Part shown: in pieces, positions 1 to 7,785 of the stretch
Layout: the number at the start of each line of letters is the position of its first letter
Numbering within the stretch: position 1 is the stretch's first letter
Source: Candidatus Sulfotelmatobacter sp.
GTDB lineage: Bacteria; Eisenbacteria; RBG-16-71-46
Reading direction: 5' to 3'
Assembly (NCBI GenBank): GCA_035498555.1
Contig: DATKAB010000131.1
Span: 1-32,629 of the forward strand
DNA: 32,629 nt
Made by a program: the position numbers and the translations under genes
Notes under the pieces: generated by a model
Database searches by the model: none
What the model was told of the DNA's origin: nothing
What the model saw: the letters and a program-made list of their open reading frames with translations, nothing else

Positions 1-581
1 TCCAGGTGGTAGACCTCGCCCTGCGACAGGCGCTTCATGAGGTCGAGATACTCGCCGCGCATGTGCGACAGGATCCGCAGGTACTTGTCGAAGCCCACCG
101 AGAGCTTCTCGAGCACCTCGGACACACCCGCGTTCTTGCGGTGCATCTGCTGCGCGTAGGTGTAGGCGAAGTGGTAGTAGGTCTTGCCGCGGCCGATGTA
201 GGTCTCTTCGCTGGGCTGCAGCTTCTTCTGACCCGAGGGCAGCATGGGGTTGTCGAAGATGCCGATCGACACCAGCAGGAAATCAGCGTTGGTCTTGTAG
301 ATCTGGTACTTGAGCCGCGCGTCGGTCGAATTCGCGAGGCGGCGGAACACGTCAGTGTCGTACTTGGAGAGGAAGCGTCGCGACTGCTCCACGTACTCGG
401 GGTTGATGAACGAGTGGAGCAGGTGAGCGAGGTAGACGTTGACGTCCTCGTCGTAGAAGTCCTGGTTCGAGACCAGACCGGTCTCCATCCTGGAGTAGAG
501 CAGGCAGTTGACCATGAAGTAGTAGGTCGGCTGCAGCTCCCGGCTCGTGTCCTTCAGGTCCACGTAGTGACGCGGATTCAT
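1..581 (-). CDS. Conserved-looking protein of unknown function (partial, C-terminus beyond window)
   Basis: An open frame on the minus strand runs from an ATG at 581 to the window edge without a stop (193 complete codons). It begins MNPRHYVDLKDTSRELQPTY and is rich in Tyr, Leu and charged residues. It looks like a soluble, mostly helical protein: no signal peptide, no membrane segment and no Cys cluster. Codon use is that of a genuine GC-rich gene, and the opposite-strand frames give low-complexity protein. A weak Shine-Dalgarno-like GGGGA lies about 8 bases before the ATG. I do not recognise the family. The gene is divergent from the signalling cassette at 1134, with 552 bases between them. 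That it is coding is fairly sure; its function is open. Confidence 0.75.
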   Translation of the reverse strand, partial: MNPRHYVDLKDTSRELQPTYYFMVNCLLYSRMETGLVSNQDFYDEDVNVYLAHLLHSFINPEYVEQSRRFLSKYDTDVFRRLANSTDARLKYQIYKTNADFLLVSIGIFDNPMLPSGQKKLQPSEETYIGRGKTYYHFAYTYAQQMHRKNAGVSEVLEKLSVGFDKYLRILSHMRGEYLDLMKRLSQGEVYHL

Positions 582-1133
582 GATGCGTTTCCCCGGGCAT
601 CCAGGCCCATGTGGTCTCGTGAGGAGCGGACTTCTCACCACCCAGAGACGCATCCGGCATGCCACGTCCTTGAAAAGGGGCGAGGGGCCCAGCACCCGCG
701 AGGGGCGCGGCCGAAGTCGGGCAAACCGAACGATCCGGAACCCACGTTCTCCCCGGAACTTCGCGAGGATTCCCGCAATGTCTGGGGCACATGCCCCGAA
801 ATTGGGGCCCCTTTCGCAGCCCCCTCGGGACCAGTCCAAACTTGTACTCCACGCAGGTCGCACGCCTTTCAACCTGCAATTCGCTTGAGTCCACTTCAAA
901 ATGTTTGATAGCGGCGAGCCGCTAGTCCGCTGGTATCGCCCCGTCTGCAGCCGCGATTGCGGCGCGCGAATCCGCTTGCCTTCTGCACGTCACGGGCCCA
1001 CGGTGCGGTTTCGAGGCGCGGCCGTTCGCGTCGAGGCCGCCGTTTCGACGCTCGCCGAGGCAGGGCATGTCGCTTGCGAAATGGTCATTCGTCGCCACGC
1101 CCCTCTACGTCGCTCGAGATCGGACAGCACCCC
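582..1133. other. 552-bp divergent intergenic region without a convincing gene
   Basis: Short open frames occur here, but they are Arg/Pro-rich and lack a ribosome site or family resemblance. The stretch separates the divergent starts at 581 (minus) and 1134 (plus), so it should hold the promoters of both. No strong -35/-10 pair stands out. TTGAGT (885-890) followed 16 bases later by GATAGC (907-912) is a weak plus-strand candidate. Positions 784-811 contain three alternating GGGGC/GCCCC blocks that can form mutually exclusive hairpins. Confidence 0.5.
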
Positions 1134-2633
1134 ATGACCGAACGTGACCCCAGCGCGGTCCCCGGCGGGCCCGCGGCGCCGCCCGCACATTTCGTGGGGC
1201 TTCGGCTGCGCCTGTGGATCGCCTGCCTGGCCGGCGTGGTGGTGATCGCGCTCGGCCTGTGGTGGATCGCGGGCCACGAGCTCGGTCCGGATTCGGATCC
1301 GGCGCGCGTGCTCGGCTGGCTCGCCGGCATCGGCGGACTCGGGGTCGCCGTGGCCGGCGGATTCGCGCTGTGGCTCGATCACGCGATCGTCGGGCACCTG
1401 CGCGGGCTCTCGCAGAGCCTCGCTTCGGGTCGCGTGCAGGAGCTCCGCGGGCTTCCGGCGGGCGCCGGCTGGGGGGAGCTCTCGGAGCTCTCGGTGATCA
1501 CGCAGGACGTGATCACGCGCCAGCGAGTGACCGAGCAGGCCGCCGCCGAGCTCGAGCAGCTCGAAGCCCGGCTCGCGGCCATCACCGCGCGGCTCGAGCG
1601 CTGGCGCTCGACCGAGCGCTGGCAGTCGCTCCCGGCCGAGGGCGGCCGGGCCGACGCCCTGGTCGCCGAGCTCAACGCCTCGTTCGCGCGTGCCGCCGAG
1701 ATCGGCGAGCAGAATCTCGAGGCATCGCGCCGCCTGCGCGAGGATCTGGGGAGCGCGGCCGACGACGCCCGCGAGTCCGCGGCGCAGGCCGAGCGTGGCT
1801 TCGTCGAGGCCACCGCGCTGCTCACCACGGTGCGCGAGCTGCAGCGTCTGGCCGGAGAGCTGCGCGCTTCGTTCGCGGAGGTGGGCGCGGCGGGATCGCC
1901 GGGCGGCGACGAGCGCCTCGAGCGCTATCGCGAGACCGTCGGGCTCGCGCTCGAACAGTTGATCACCGCTTCCAACGCCAGCGTCGAACACCTCGGCTCC
2001 GCGTTGCTTCGCGCGCAGGAGATCGCGAGCCTGGTGCAGGTGGTGTCGAATCGCGCCACTCTGGTGGCGCTCCACGCCGCGACTCTCGAGGCCCGACTGC
2101 CGAGCGAGGAGCGTCGTGGCGAGGATCTTTCGCGCGAGCTGCGGCAGCTCACCTCCGAGGTGCGCGAGGCTTCGCTGCGCGCCGACCAGCTGGCCGGCGA
2201 AGTGGATCGGCAGGCGCGCGCCGCGGGCGAGCGCATGCATGCGCTGCGCGACCACGTCGCGCGCCAGCTCGAGCCGCCGCCGGCGATGGCCGCGAGCGCC
2301 GCGCTTCCCGAGAACACGCCGCGCCTGCTCGAGCGCGTGCGCGAGATGATCCAGGACGCGACCCAGAAGGGCGAGCGACTCTCTTCGGCGGGCGAGCGTG
2401 CCTCACGCGCCGCCGCGCGTCTCATGCGCCGGCTCGACGAGGAGGGGCAGGAGATCGACGGCCTGATCGTTCGCCTCACCCCGTCGGGCGACGAGCTGGA
2501 GCAGTCGGCTCACGATCCGACCGCGATACTCGAGCCGCGCGGCTCCGGCCTGCGTTTGCTGGACGCGGAAGCCGACCCGCGAGTCTCCGACGCGGGCGGC
2601 TCGAGCGCCGAGCGCCGCGAGGAGCGGCCATGA
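1134..2633 (+). CDS. Membrane-anchored chemoreceptor-like coiled-coil protein (degenerate MCP)
   Basis: 499 residues. I chose the ATG at 1134 (MTERDPSAV) because the longer in-frame extension back to 957 is Arg-rich and not protein-like. Two membrane segments (about residues 25-48 and 60-85) flank a very short outside loop, followed by a HAMP-like stretch. The rest is a long helical coiled coil rich in Ala, Glu, Arg and Leu. Around residues 300-370 it resembles the signalling hairpin of methyl-accepting chemotaxis proteins (LVALHAATLEARLPSEE is comparable with the usual NALNAAIEAARAGE). The hairpin tip is poorly conserved. There is no sizeable ligand domain, so it probably senses through the membrane or a partner. 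Its stop overlaps the start of the CheA-like gene (ATGA at 2630). Role as a receptor scaffold is inferred. Confidence 0.7.
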   Translation: MTERDPSAVPGGPAAPPAHFVGLRLRLWIACLAGVVVIALGLWWIAGHELGPDSDPARVLGWLAGIGGLGVAVAGGFALWLDHAIVGHLRGLSQSLASGRVQELRGLPAGAGWGELSELSVITQDVITRQRVTEQAAAELEQLEARLAAITARLERWRSTERWQSLPAEGGRADALVAELNASFARAAEIGEQNLEASRRLREDLGSAADDARESAAQAERGFVEATALLTTVRELQRLAGELRASFAEVGAAGSPGGDERLERYRETVGLALEQLITASNASVEHLGSALLRAQEIASLVQVVSNRATLVALHAATLEARLPSEERRGEDLSRELRQLTSEVREASLRADQLAGEVDRQARAAGERMHALRDHVARQLEPPPAMAASAALPENTPRLLERVREMIQDATQKGERLSSAGERASRAAARLMRRLDEEGQEIDGLIVRLTPSGDELEQSAHDPTAILEPRGSGLRLLDAEADPRVSDAGGSSAERREERP

Positions 2634-4549
2634 GCCGGCCGAGTGAGATTCCGCCGGACGTCGGCGCGGCCAGGATGCTCGCCGAGGCGTTGCGCGCGGC
2701 GCTCGCCCCGGGCGCCGACGCCGAGAGCTTCGCTGCGGCGCGCACCGCGGCGCAGATCGCCGGGCTCGACGGGCTCGATGCGTGTCTGGCCGCGCTCGAG
2801 CCGCATCGCGGCGCCCCGTGGCCGCCGCCGTTCGCGGCGATCGCCGATCGCGTCACGCGCATCACCAGCGCCGGCAGGCTGCAGGGGTTCCGCGACGCCG
2901 ATCGCGAGCTGGGCGCCCATGCCGCCGAAGTGAGCGGCATGCAGTGGGAGCGCGCCGCGATCGTGCTCGCGACCTCGAAGAGCGCGGCCGAGGCGGCTGC
3001 CGAACCGAGGCCCGCGGAACCCGCGATCGCCAGCGTCGCTACCGTGAGCGCGGCCGAGGCGCTCGAGGAGCTGCCGCTGGCGGGCGCCGCGTCCGAGGAG
3101 GTCGCGAAGAAGACGCGCCTCACCGTGGCGGTGGCGGCCGCGCTGCGCGCCGCGCTCGAGTGGCTGACGCGCGAGACGCCGCAACCGAAGCCCTTCGTTC
3201 TGCGCGGCGAGGACTCGGTGCTCGAGGTGATGTGCGAGGCGATTTCCGCCTCGGGGCTCACGCCTGCGAGCGAGGCGCTGGCCGCGGCCGACGGCAACCT
3301 CTCGCCGGTCGGCGATGGCCCGGCTCGCGCCGGCGGCGCGTGGCTGGTGCGCGTGCCGGCGTGGTCGGCGCGCCCGCTGCACTTGATGTTCGAGCAGGGC
3401 CCGCTGCGCCTCGCGGTGCCGTGGCATTCGGTCCTGCGCATGTCGCTGGTGCCGGCGATCGAGCTGGAGCTGCGCCGCGAGAGCCTCGCGACCCCGATGA
3501 TCGCGCCGCTCGCCCCGCTGATCGAAGGGATCGGCGAGCGACCGGTGATCGCGATCGCGAGCGGCGGGAGGCGCGGGCTGCTGGTGGCCGACCGGCTGGT
3601 GTGGCGACTGGCCGGCGAACCGCTCGCGGCTTCCGATCCCTCGCCTCATCGGCTGCTGACTCATGCGGTGCGCAGCGAAGAGGGCGACTGGTTCTGGTTG
3701 ATCGAGCCGCGGCTCCTGCTCGAGGGCCTTCCGGTTCCGGTGCTGGCGGCGCCGGCGGAGAAGCCGAAGGTCGAGAAGCGGCCAGGGGCGACGCCGCCTT
3801 CCGCGCCGAAATTCGCGGCCAAGCCAGCGGAGATGAAGCCACTCAGTTCCACGCGTCCGGCACCCCTCGTGCTGCAACCGACCGATGTCGAACCGCTCCT
3901 GCTGGGAGCCGCCGACGTCGTGCCGCTCGAGCCCGCACCACGTCTCGAGCCGAGGCCGGCGCCCGCGCCCGCGGCGGCGATCGAACCGGCGCCGCGACCG
4001 AAGTCGGCGCCCGCGCCCGCGGCGGCACCCCAAGCTCCGCCCGCGCCCGAGTCTTTCCCCGCGTATCGGTTCCCGGCGTGGATGGAACGCCTGGGTTCGC
4101 CGCTCCCGCTGCCGGCGGACGATTCCGAGCACGTCTTGGCGGCGCCGGTGGTGGTGCGCTCGGAGTCGCTCGCGAGCCGGCCGGTGCTGATCGCAGAGGA
4201 TTCGCTCGCGGCCCGCCACTTCCTGGCGCGGCTGTTCGAGCGCGAGGGTTTCGAGCCGCAGGCGGTGGCGTCGGCCGGCGAACTGTGTCGCGCCCTTGCC
4301 ACGCGACCGTGGTCGCTGGTGGCGGTGGACGTCGAGCTGCCCGACGCGCACGGCGCCACCTGGCTCGCCGAGGTGCGCGGCGAGCTCGAGCGCGCCGAAG
4401 TGCCGTGCGTGGCGCTGGTGCGTGACGATCAGGACGCTGAGCTGGCCCGCGAGGCCGGCATCCTGCGCTGGCTGCGCAAGCCGTTCGACCGCGAAGAGCT
4501 GGCGCACCTGTTGCGAGTGACGCGACTGATCCCGGGAGAGTCGGCGTGA
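2630..4549 (+). CDS. CheA-like protein without a recognisable kinase: Hpt-like remnant, CheW-like domain, C-terminal receiver
   Basis: 639 residues, ATG at 2630 overlapping the upstream stop. Order of parts: residues 10-50 are helical and Hpt-like, but the phosphorylated His of the HTLKG motif is replaced by Arg38 (FAAARTAAQIAGLDG). Residues about 165-245 look like the shrunken end of a CheA ATPase domain (VLEVMCEAIS at the N-box position, then GGAWLVRVP where CheA has GTxFxxRLP), with the ATP-binding glycine boxes not found. Residues 249-370 are CheW-like (GPLRLAVPWHSVLRM, GGRRGLLVADRL). A Pro/Ala-rich linker spans about 375-500. Residues 517-635 are a receiver with Glu523/Asp524, phospho-acceptor Asp567 and Lys617 intact. 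This gives a coupling/output protein rather than a kinase. The GTG of the next gene overlaps its stop. Confidence 0.75.
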   Translation: MSRPSEIPPDVGAARMLAEALRAALAPGADAESFAAARTAAQIAGLDGLDACLAALEPHRGAPWPPPFAAIADRVTRITSAGRLQGFRDADRELGAHAAEVSGMQWERAAIVLATSKSAAEAAAEPRPAEPAIASVATVSAAEALEELPLAGAASEEVAKKTRLTVAVAAALRAALEWLTRETPQPKPFVLRGEDSVLEVMCEAISASGLTPASEALAAADGNLSPVGDGPARAGGAWLVRVPAWSARPLHLMFEQGPLRLAVPWHSVLRMSLVPAIELELRRESLATPMIAPLAPLIEGIGERPVIAIASGGRRGLLVADRLVWRLAGEPLAASDPSPHRLLTHAVRSEEGDWFWLIEPRLLLEGLPVPVLAAPAEKPKVEKRPGATPPSAPKFAAKPAEMKPLSSTRPAPLVLQPTDVEPLLLGAADVVPLEPAPRLEPRPAPAPAAAIEPAPRPKSAPAPAAAPQAPPAPESFPAYRFPAWMERLGSPLPLPADDSEHVLAAPVVVRSESLASRPVLIAEDSLAARHFLARLFEREGFEPQAVASAGELCRALATRPWSLVAVDVELPDAHGATWLAEVRGELERAEVPCVALVRDDQDAELAREAGILRWLRKPFDREELAHLLRVTRLIPGESA

Positions 4550-6039
4550 GCCTGGCACCGCTCGAACCGCGCGCGCCCGCTCCGGGGCAGAGCATCTTGA
4601 TCGTGGACGACGACAAGCGCGTGGTCGAACTGCTCGAGATCGCCTTCAGCACCCAGGGCTTTCGCGTGCTCACCGCGTGCGACGGCGATGAAGCGGTACG
4701 CAGCGCCTCGCAGGACAAACCCGACCTGATCGTGCTCGACGTGCGGCTTCCGCGCCGCAGCGGGCTCGACGTGTGCGAGATGCTGCGCCGCGATCTGCCC
4801 GAGCCCGGCGTGCCGATCGTGGTGGTGTCGGCCGCGGTCGAGACCGAGACGCGCCTGCAGGCATTCGCCCGCGGCGCCGACGATTTCCTGGCCAAGCCGT
4901 TCTCGCCGAAAGAACTGGTGGCGCGCGTCCGGCGCCTGCTGGCGCGCACCACCGAAGCGCGGCAGGCCAAGCAGCGCGTGGTGGAGCTGGAGCGCGATCT
5001 GGGCCGCGCCAAGGACGCGCTCGAGCGCGCGCACGGCGAGGCGCGGCGCGAGCAGCGCCTGCACGAGCTGGCGAGCGGTCCCGGTCAGGCGCTGCACGAG
5101 AGCCTCGACGCCGACGAGATCGTGGGTCGCCTGCTGTTCGACGCCCAGGTACGGCTAGGCTCGAGCTTCGTCGCGCTGCTGTGGTCCGAGCGGCCCGGGC
5201 AGCCGCTGCGTCCGTGGGCGGCGCGCGGCGAGACGCTCGATCGGATCGCCGCGCTCGAGGTGCGCCCCGAGGGTCCGCTCGGCACCCTGCTCGACGGCCT
5301 CGGCCGGCCGGTGCTGCGCCGCGAGCTCGACCGCTTCCGCGAATTGCGCGCCGAGCTACCGGCGTTCCTGGCTCACGCGGTCACCGTGCTCGCGCCGATT
5401 CCGGGACCGGGCCGGCTCGAGGGTCTGCTGGTCGCCGACGAGCGCATGGACGGCGGTGAGCCGCGCCCGGCCGAGGTCGAGCTGCTGGCGTCGCTGTGCG
5501 CGATGGCCGGCGCTTCGCTCGCCAACGCCGCCCGGGTGCGCGAGCAGCTGATCCAGGCGCTCACGCGTCTGGCCGAAACCCTCACGCCGGTCGCGCCCGA
5601 TCTCGCCCGCCGCCGCGACGAAACCGGCGCCTTGCTCGAGCACGCGGCGCACGCCCTGTTGCTGCCGCCGCGCCAGCGCATGCTGATGTCGCTGGCGCTG
5701 CGCCTCGGCAACGGCTCGCCGAACGATCCGATTCGCGACGTGCTGCTGAGTCTGCGCGACGAGGACGCGACCGGGCTGGTGCGCGACCTGCTGTCGCTGG
5801 AGGAGCGCTCGGAATCGCCCGCGCTGCCGGATCGCGATGCCCTCGCCGAGGAGTGGCGCCCGCCGCTGCTGCTGCGCATCGGACGCGATTACGCCTCGGC
5901 CCGCGGCGACGGCGACGGTCGCGAGCTCGCGCTCGAGCGCGCGGCGGCCGCGGCCGGAGAAGCGCTCGATGCCGCGACCGCGCGCGCCCTCGACGAGGCG
6001 CTGCGCGAGACCGCGCACCTCGCTCACCAGAACTCCTGA
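4546..6039 (+). CDS. Response regulator: receiver, GAF-like domain and degenerate HD-GYP-like tail
   Basis: 497 residues, GTG start inside the previous stop (GTGA). The receiver (residues 16-130) is complete: Asp21-23 acid pocket, Asp65 acceptor, Ser95, Lys117. A coiled coil (about 135-180) leads to a GAF-like region (about 185-330, ending SLCAMAGASLANAARV). The last 165 residues follow the outline of an HD-GYP phosphodiesterase: an opening helix, ALLLPPRQRMLMSLALRLGNG at the place of the HD-bearing helix, and ALERAAAAAGEALDAAT at the usual closing helices. The His-Asp metal ligands and the GYP motif are absent. If that reading is right, the output is a non-enzymatic, protein-binding one. The receiver call is firm, the GAF call likely and the HD-GYP call tentative. 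The phosphate donor is not encoded nearby. Confidence 0.78.
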   Translation: MSLAPLEPRAPAPGQSILIVDDDKRVVELLEIAFSTQGFRVLTACDGDEAVRSASQDKPDLIVLDVRLPRRSGLDVCEMLRRDLPEPGVPIVVVSAAVETETRLQAFARGADDFLAKPFSPKELVARVRRLLARTTEARQAKQRVVELERDLGRAKDALERAHGEARREQRLHELASGPGQALHESLDADEIVGRLLFDAQVRLGSSFVALLWSERPGQPLRPWAARGETLDRIAALEVRPEGPLGTLLDGLGRPVLRRELDRFRELRAELPAFLAHAVTVLAPIPGPGRLEGLLVADERMDGGEPRPAEVELLASLCAMAGASLANAARVREQLIQALTRLAETLTPVAPDLARRRDETGALLEHAAHALLLPPRQRMLMSLALRLGNGSPNDPIRDVLLSLRDEDATGLVRDLLSLEERSESPALPDRDALAEEWRPPLLLRIGRDYASARGDGDGRELALERAAAAAGEALDAATARALDEALRETAHLAHQNS

Positions 6040-6053
6040 GGCTTCTTTCGTTG

Positions 6054-6059
6054 TAGGCT
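6054..6059 (+). promoter_or_regulatory. Candidate -10 element of a near-leaderless promoter for the SulP gene
   Basis: TAGGCT lies 9 bases before the ATG at 6069, so transcription would begin only one or two bases before the start codon. No good -35 hexamer is seen 16-18 bases upstream and there is no Shine-Dalgarno sequence. The same layout (TAAGCT, 9 bases, ATG) precedes 22896. Confidence 0.35.
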
Positions 6060-6068
6060 GCCGGCCGG

Positions 6069-7766
6069 ATGAATCGGCTCGCGCGCTGGATTCCGGCCGC
6101 CGGTTGGCTCCGGCACTATTCGCGCGACTGGCTCGCCGGCGATCTGGCCGCCGGCGTCACGCTGGCCGCCTACCTGCTGCCCGCCGCGCTCGGCGACGCG
6201 ACGCTCGCCAATCTTTCTCCGCAGGCCGGCCTCTACGCTTGCCTGTTCGGTGGCGCGCTGTTCTGGCTGTTCTGCAGCTCGCGCTACACGGCGGTCTCGA
6301 CCACTTCGGCGATCTCGCTGCTGATCGGCGCGACGCTGGGTGAGATCGCGCACGGCGACCCTGGCCGCTTCGAATCTCTCGCCGCCGCCACCGCGCTGCT
6401 GGTGGCGCTGATCGCGTTCCTCGCCTGGCTGGTGCGTGCCGGAGTGATCGTCAACTTCATCTCCGAAAGCGTGATGGTCGGCTTCAAGTGCGGCGTCGCG
6501 CTGCTGCTCGCCAGCACGCAGCTCCCCAAGCTGTTTGGCTTCCACGGCGGTCACGGCGATTTCTGGGTGAACGCCGGGTTCTTCCTCGGCCATCTCGCCG
6601 ACACCCAGCCCATCGCGTTGACGGTGGGGCTCGTGGCCCTCGCGGTGCTGATTGTCGGCCGCATCTACTTCAAGACCCAGCCAGTGGCGCTGCTGGTGGT
6701 CGCAGGGGCGATCGTCGCCGCCGCGGCGCTGCATCTCGATCGGCGCGGCGTGAGCCTGATCGGCCACGTGCCGACCGGTCTGCCGCCGCTCGGCCTGCCG
6801 CAGGTGCAGCGCGCGGATCTCGCGCCGCTGCTCTCGCTCGCCACCGCCTGCTTCCTGCTCGGCGCGGTCGAGACCGCGGCGATCGGGCGCACGTTCGTGG
6901 CCAAGCACGGCGGCCGCCTCGACGCCAATCAGGAGTTCCTGGCGATCGCGGCCGCCAATCTGGCCGCGGGCTTCGGACGCGGACTCTCGGTGAGCGGCGG
7001 TTCGTCGCAATCGCTGGTCAACGAGAGCAGCGGCGCGCGCACTCCGCTGTCGGGCGCGCTCGCGGCCGGCGTGATCCTGATCGTGGTGCTGTTCTTCTCG
7101 CCGGTGCTGCGCCTGCTGCCGCAGCCGGTTCTGGCCGCGATCGTGCTTGTCGCGGTGGCAGGATTGTTCCAGGTGTCGGCGCTGATCGCGCTGTGGCGCT
7201 CGAGTCGCGCGGAGTTCCTGGTGGCGGTCACGGCGTTCGCCGGAGTGCTCACGTCGGGATTGCTGCGCGGGGTGGCGATCGGTTCGGTGTTGTCGATCGT
7301 CCAGCTCCTGCGCCGCGTCTCGGGGCCGCACGTCGCGATCCTCGGCCGCATTCCCGGCACCGAACGCTTCTCGGATCTCGAGCGGCACCCGGACAATCAG
7401 GCGATCCCCGGCGTGCTGATCGTTCGCCCCGAGGTGAGCCTGGTGTACTTCAACGTGGACGGCGTGTGCGATCGGATTCGCGAGCGACTCCGCCAGGCCT
7501 CACCCGCGCCGCGACTCCTGGTGCTCGATCTCTCGGCTTCGCCGAGCATGGATCTGCAGAGCGTCCACACGCTGGCCGGAATGGCCAAGGAGCTGGAGGA
7601 GGACGGCGTGCCGGTGCGCGCGGTCGAGACGCACTCCTCGGTCCGCGATATCCTGCGGCACGAGGGGGCCGACGCCCTGCTCGGCGGTGTCAATCGGTTC
7701 AAGACCGTGGCCGAGGTGGTGAGCGAGTTCCAGCATCAGAAACAGTACCCCGCGACGGATTCGTGA
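6069..7766 (+). CDS. SulP/SLC26-family anion transporter with C-terminal STAS domain
   Basis: 565 residues, the usual size for the family. The N-terminal two-thirds is highly hydrophobic, with about ten or more membrane helices. It opens with the SulP signature region (DLAAGVTLAAYLLPAALGDA, then a GLYACLFGG-type stretch) and contains the conserved GLSVSGGSSQS segment. Residues about 445-560 form a cytoplasmic STAS domain (LLVLDLSASPSMDLQSVHTL). These proteins move sulfate, bicarbonate, chloride or organic anions across the inner membrane. The substrate cannot be read from sequence; no carbonic anhydrase or sulfate-assimilation gene is adjacent. The gene follows the signalling cassette after 29 bases but appears to have its own start signal. 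The downstream GTG gene begins 19 bases after it. Confidence 0.9.
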   Translation: MNRLARWIPAAGWLRHYSRDWLAGDLAAGVTLAAYLLPAALGDATLANLSPQAGLYACLFGGALFWLFCSSRYTAVSTTSAISLLIGATLGEIAHGDPGRFESLAAATALLVALIAFLAWLVRAGVIVNFISESVMVGFKCGVALLLASTQLPKLFGFHGGHGDFWVNAGFFLGHLADTQPIALTVGLVALAVLIVGRIYFKTQPVALLVVAGAIVAAAALHLDRRGVSLIGHVPTGLPPLGLPQVQRADLAPLLSLATACFLLGAVETAAIGRTFVAKHGGRLDANQEFLAIAAANLAAGFGRGLSVSGGSSQSLVNESSGARTPLSGALAAGVILIVVLFFSPVLRLLPQPVLAAIVLVAVAGLFQVSALIALWRSSRAEFLVAVTAFAGVLTSGLLRGVAIGSVLSIVQLLRRVSGPHVAILGRIPGTERFSDLERHPDNQAIPGVLIVRPEVSLVYFNVDGVCDRIRERLRQASPAPRLLVLDLSASPSMDLQSVHTLAGMAKELEEDGVPVRAVETHSSVRDILRHEGADALLGGVNRFKTVAEVVSEFQHQKQYPATDS

Positions 7767-7785
7767 TCTCGAGGCAACCGCAGGC

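Noticed and set aside
649-665. Sigma-54-like element on the minus strand (TGGCATG, 4 bases, ATGCG; GG-N10-GC)
   Set aside because: Spacing is right, but two of the conserved bases differ, the site contains a GGCATGCC palindrome, and no enhancer-binding protein is encoded nearby.
352-894. Minus-strand 180-residue frame across the first gene's start
   Set aside because: It is out of frame with the clear minus-strand gene ending at the window edge and has shadow-like composition.
957-1133. Upstream extension of the receptor-like gene to an ATG at 957
   Set aside because: The added 59 residues are Arg-rich, low-complexity and directly precede a normal start (MTERDPS) at 1134.
1214-2629. Long open frame upstream of the CheA-like gene in the same frame
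   Set aside because: It is the +2 shadow of the receptor-like gene: Arg/Ala-only composition. The true start is the ATG at 2630 overlapping the previous stop.
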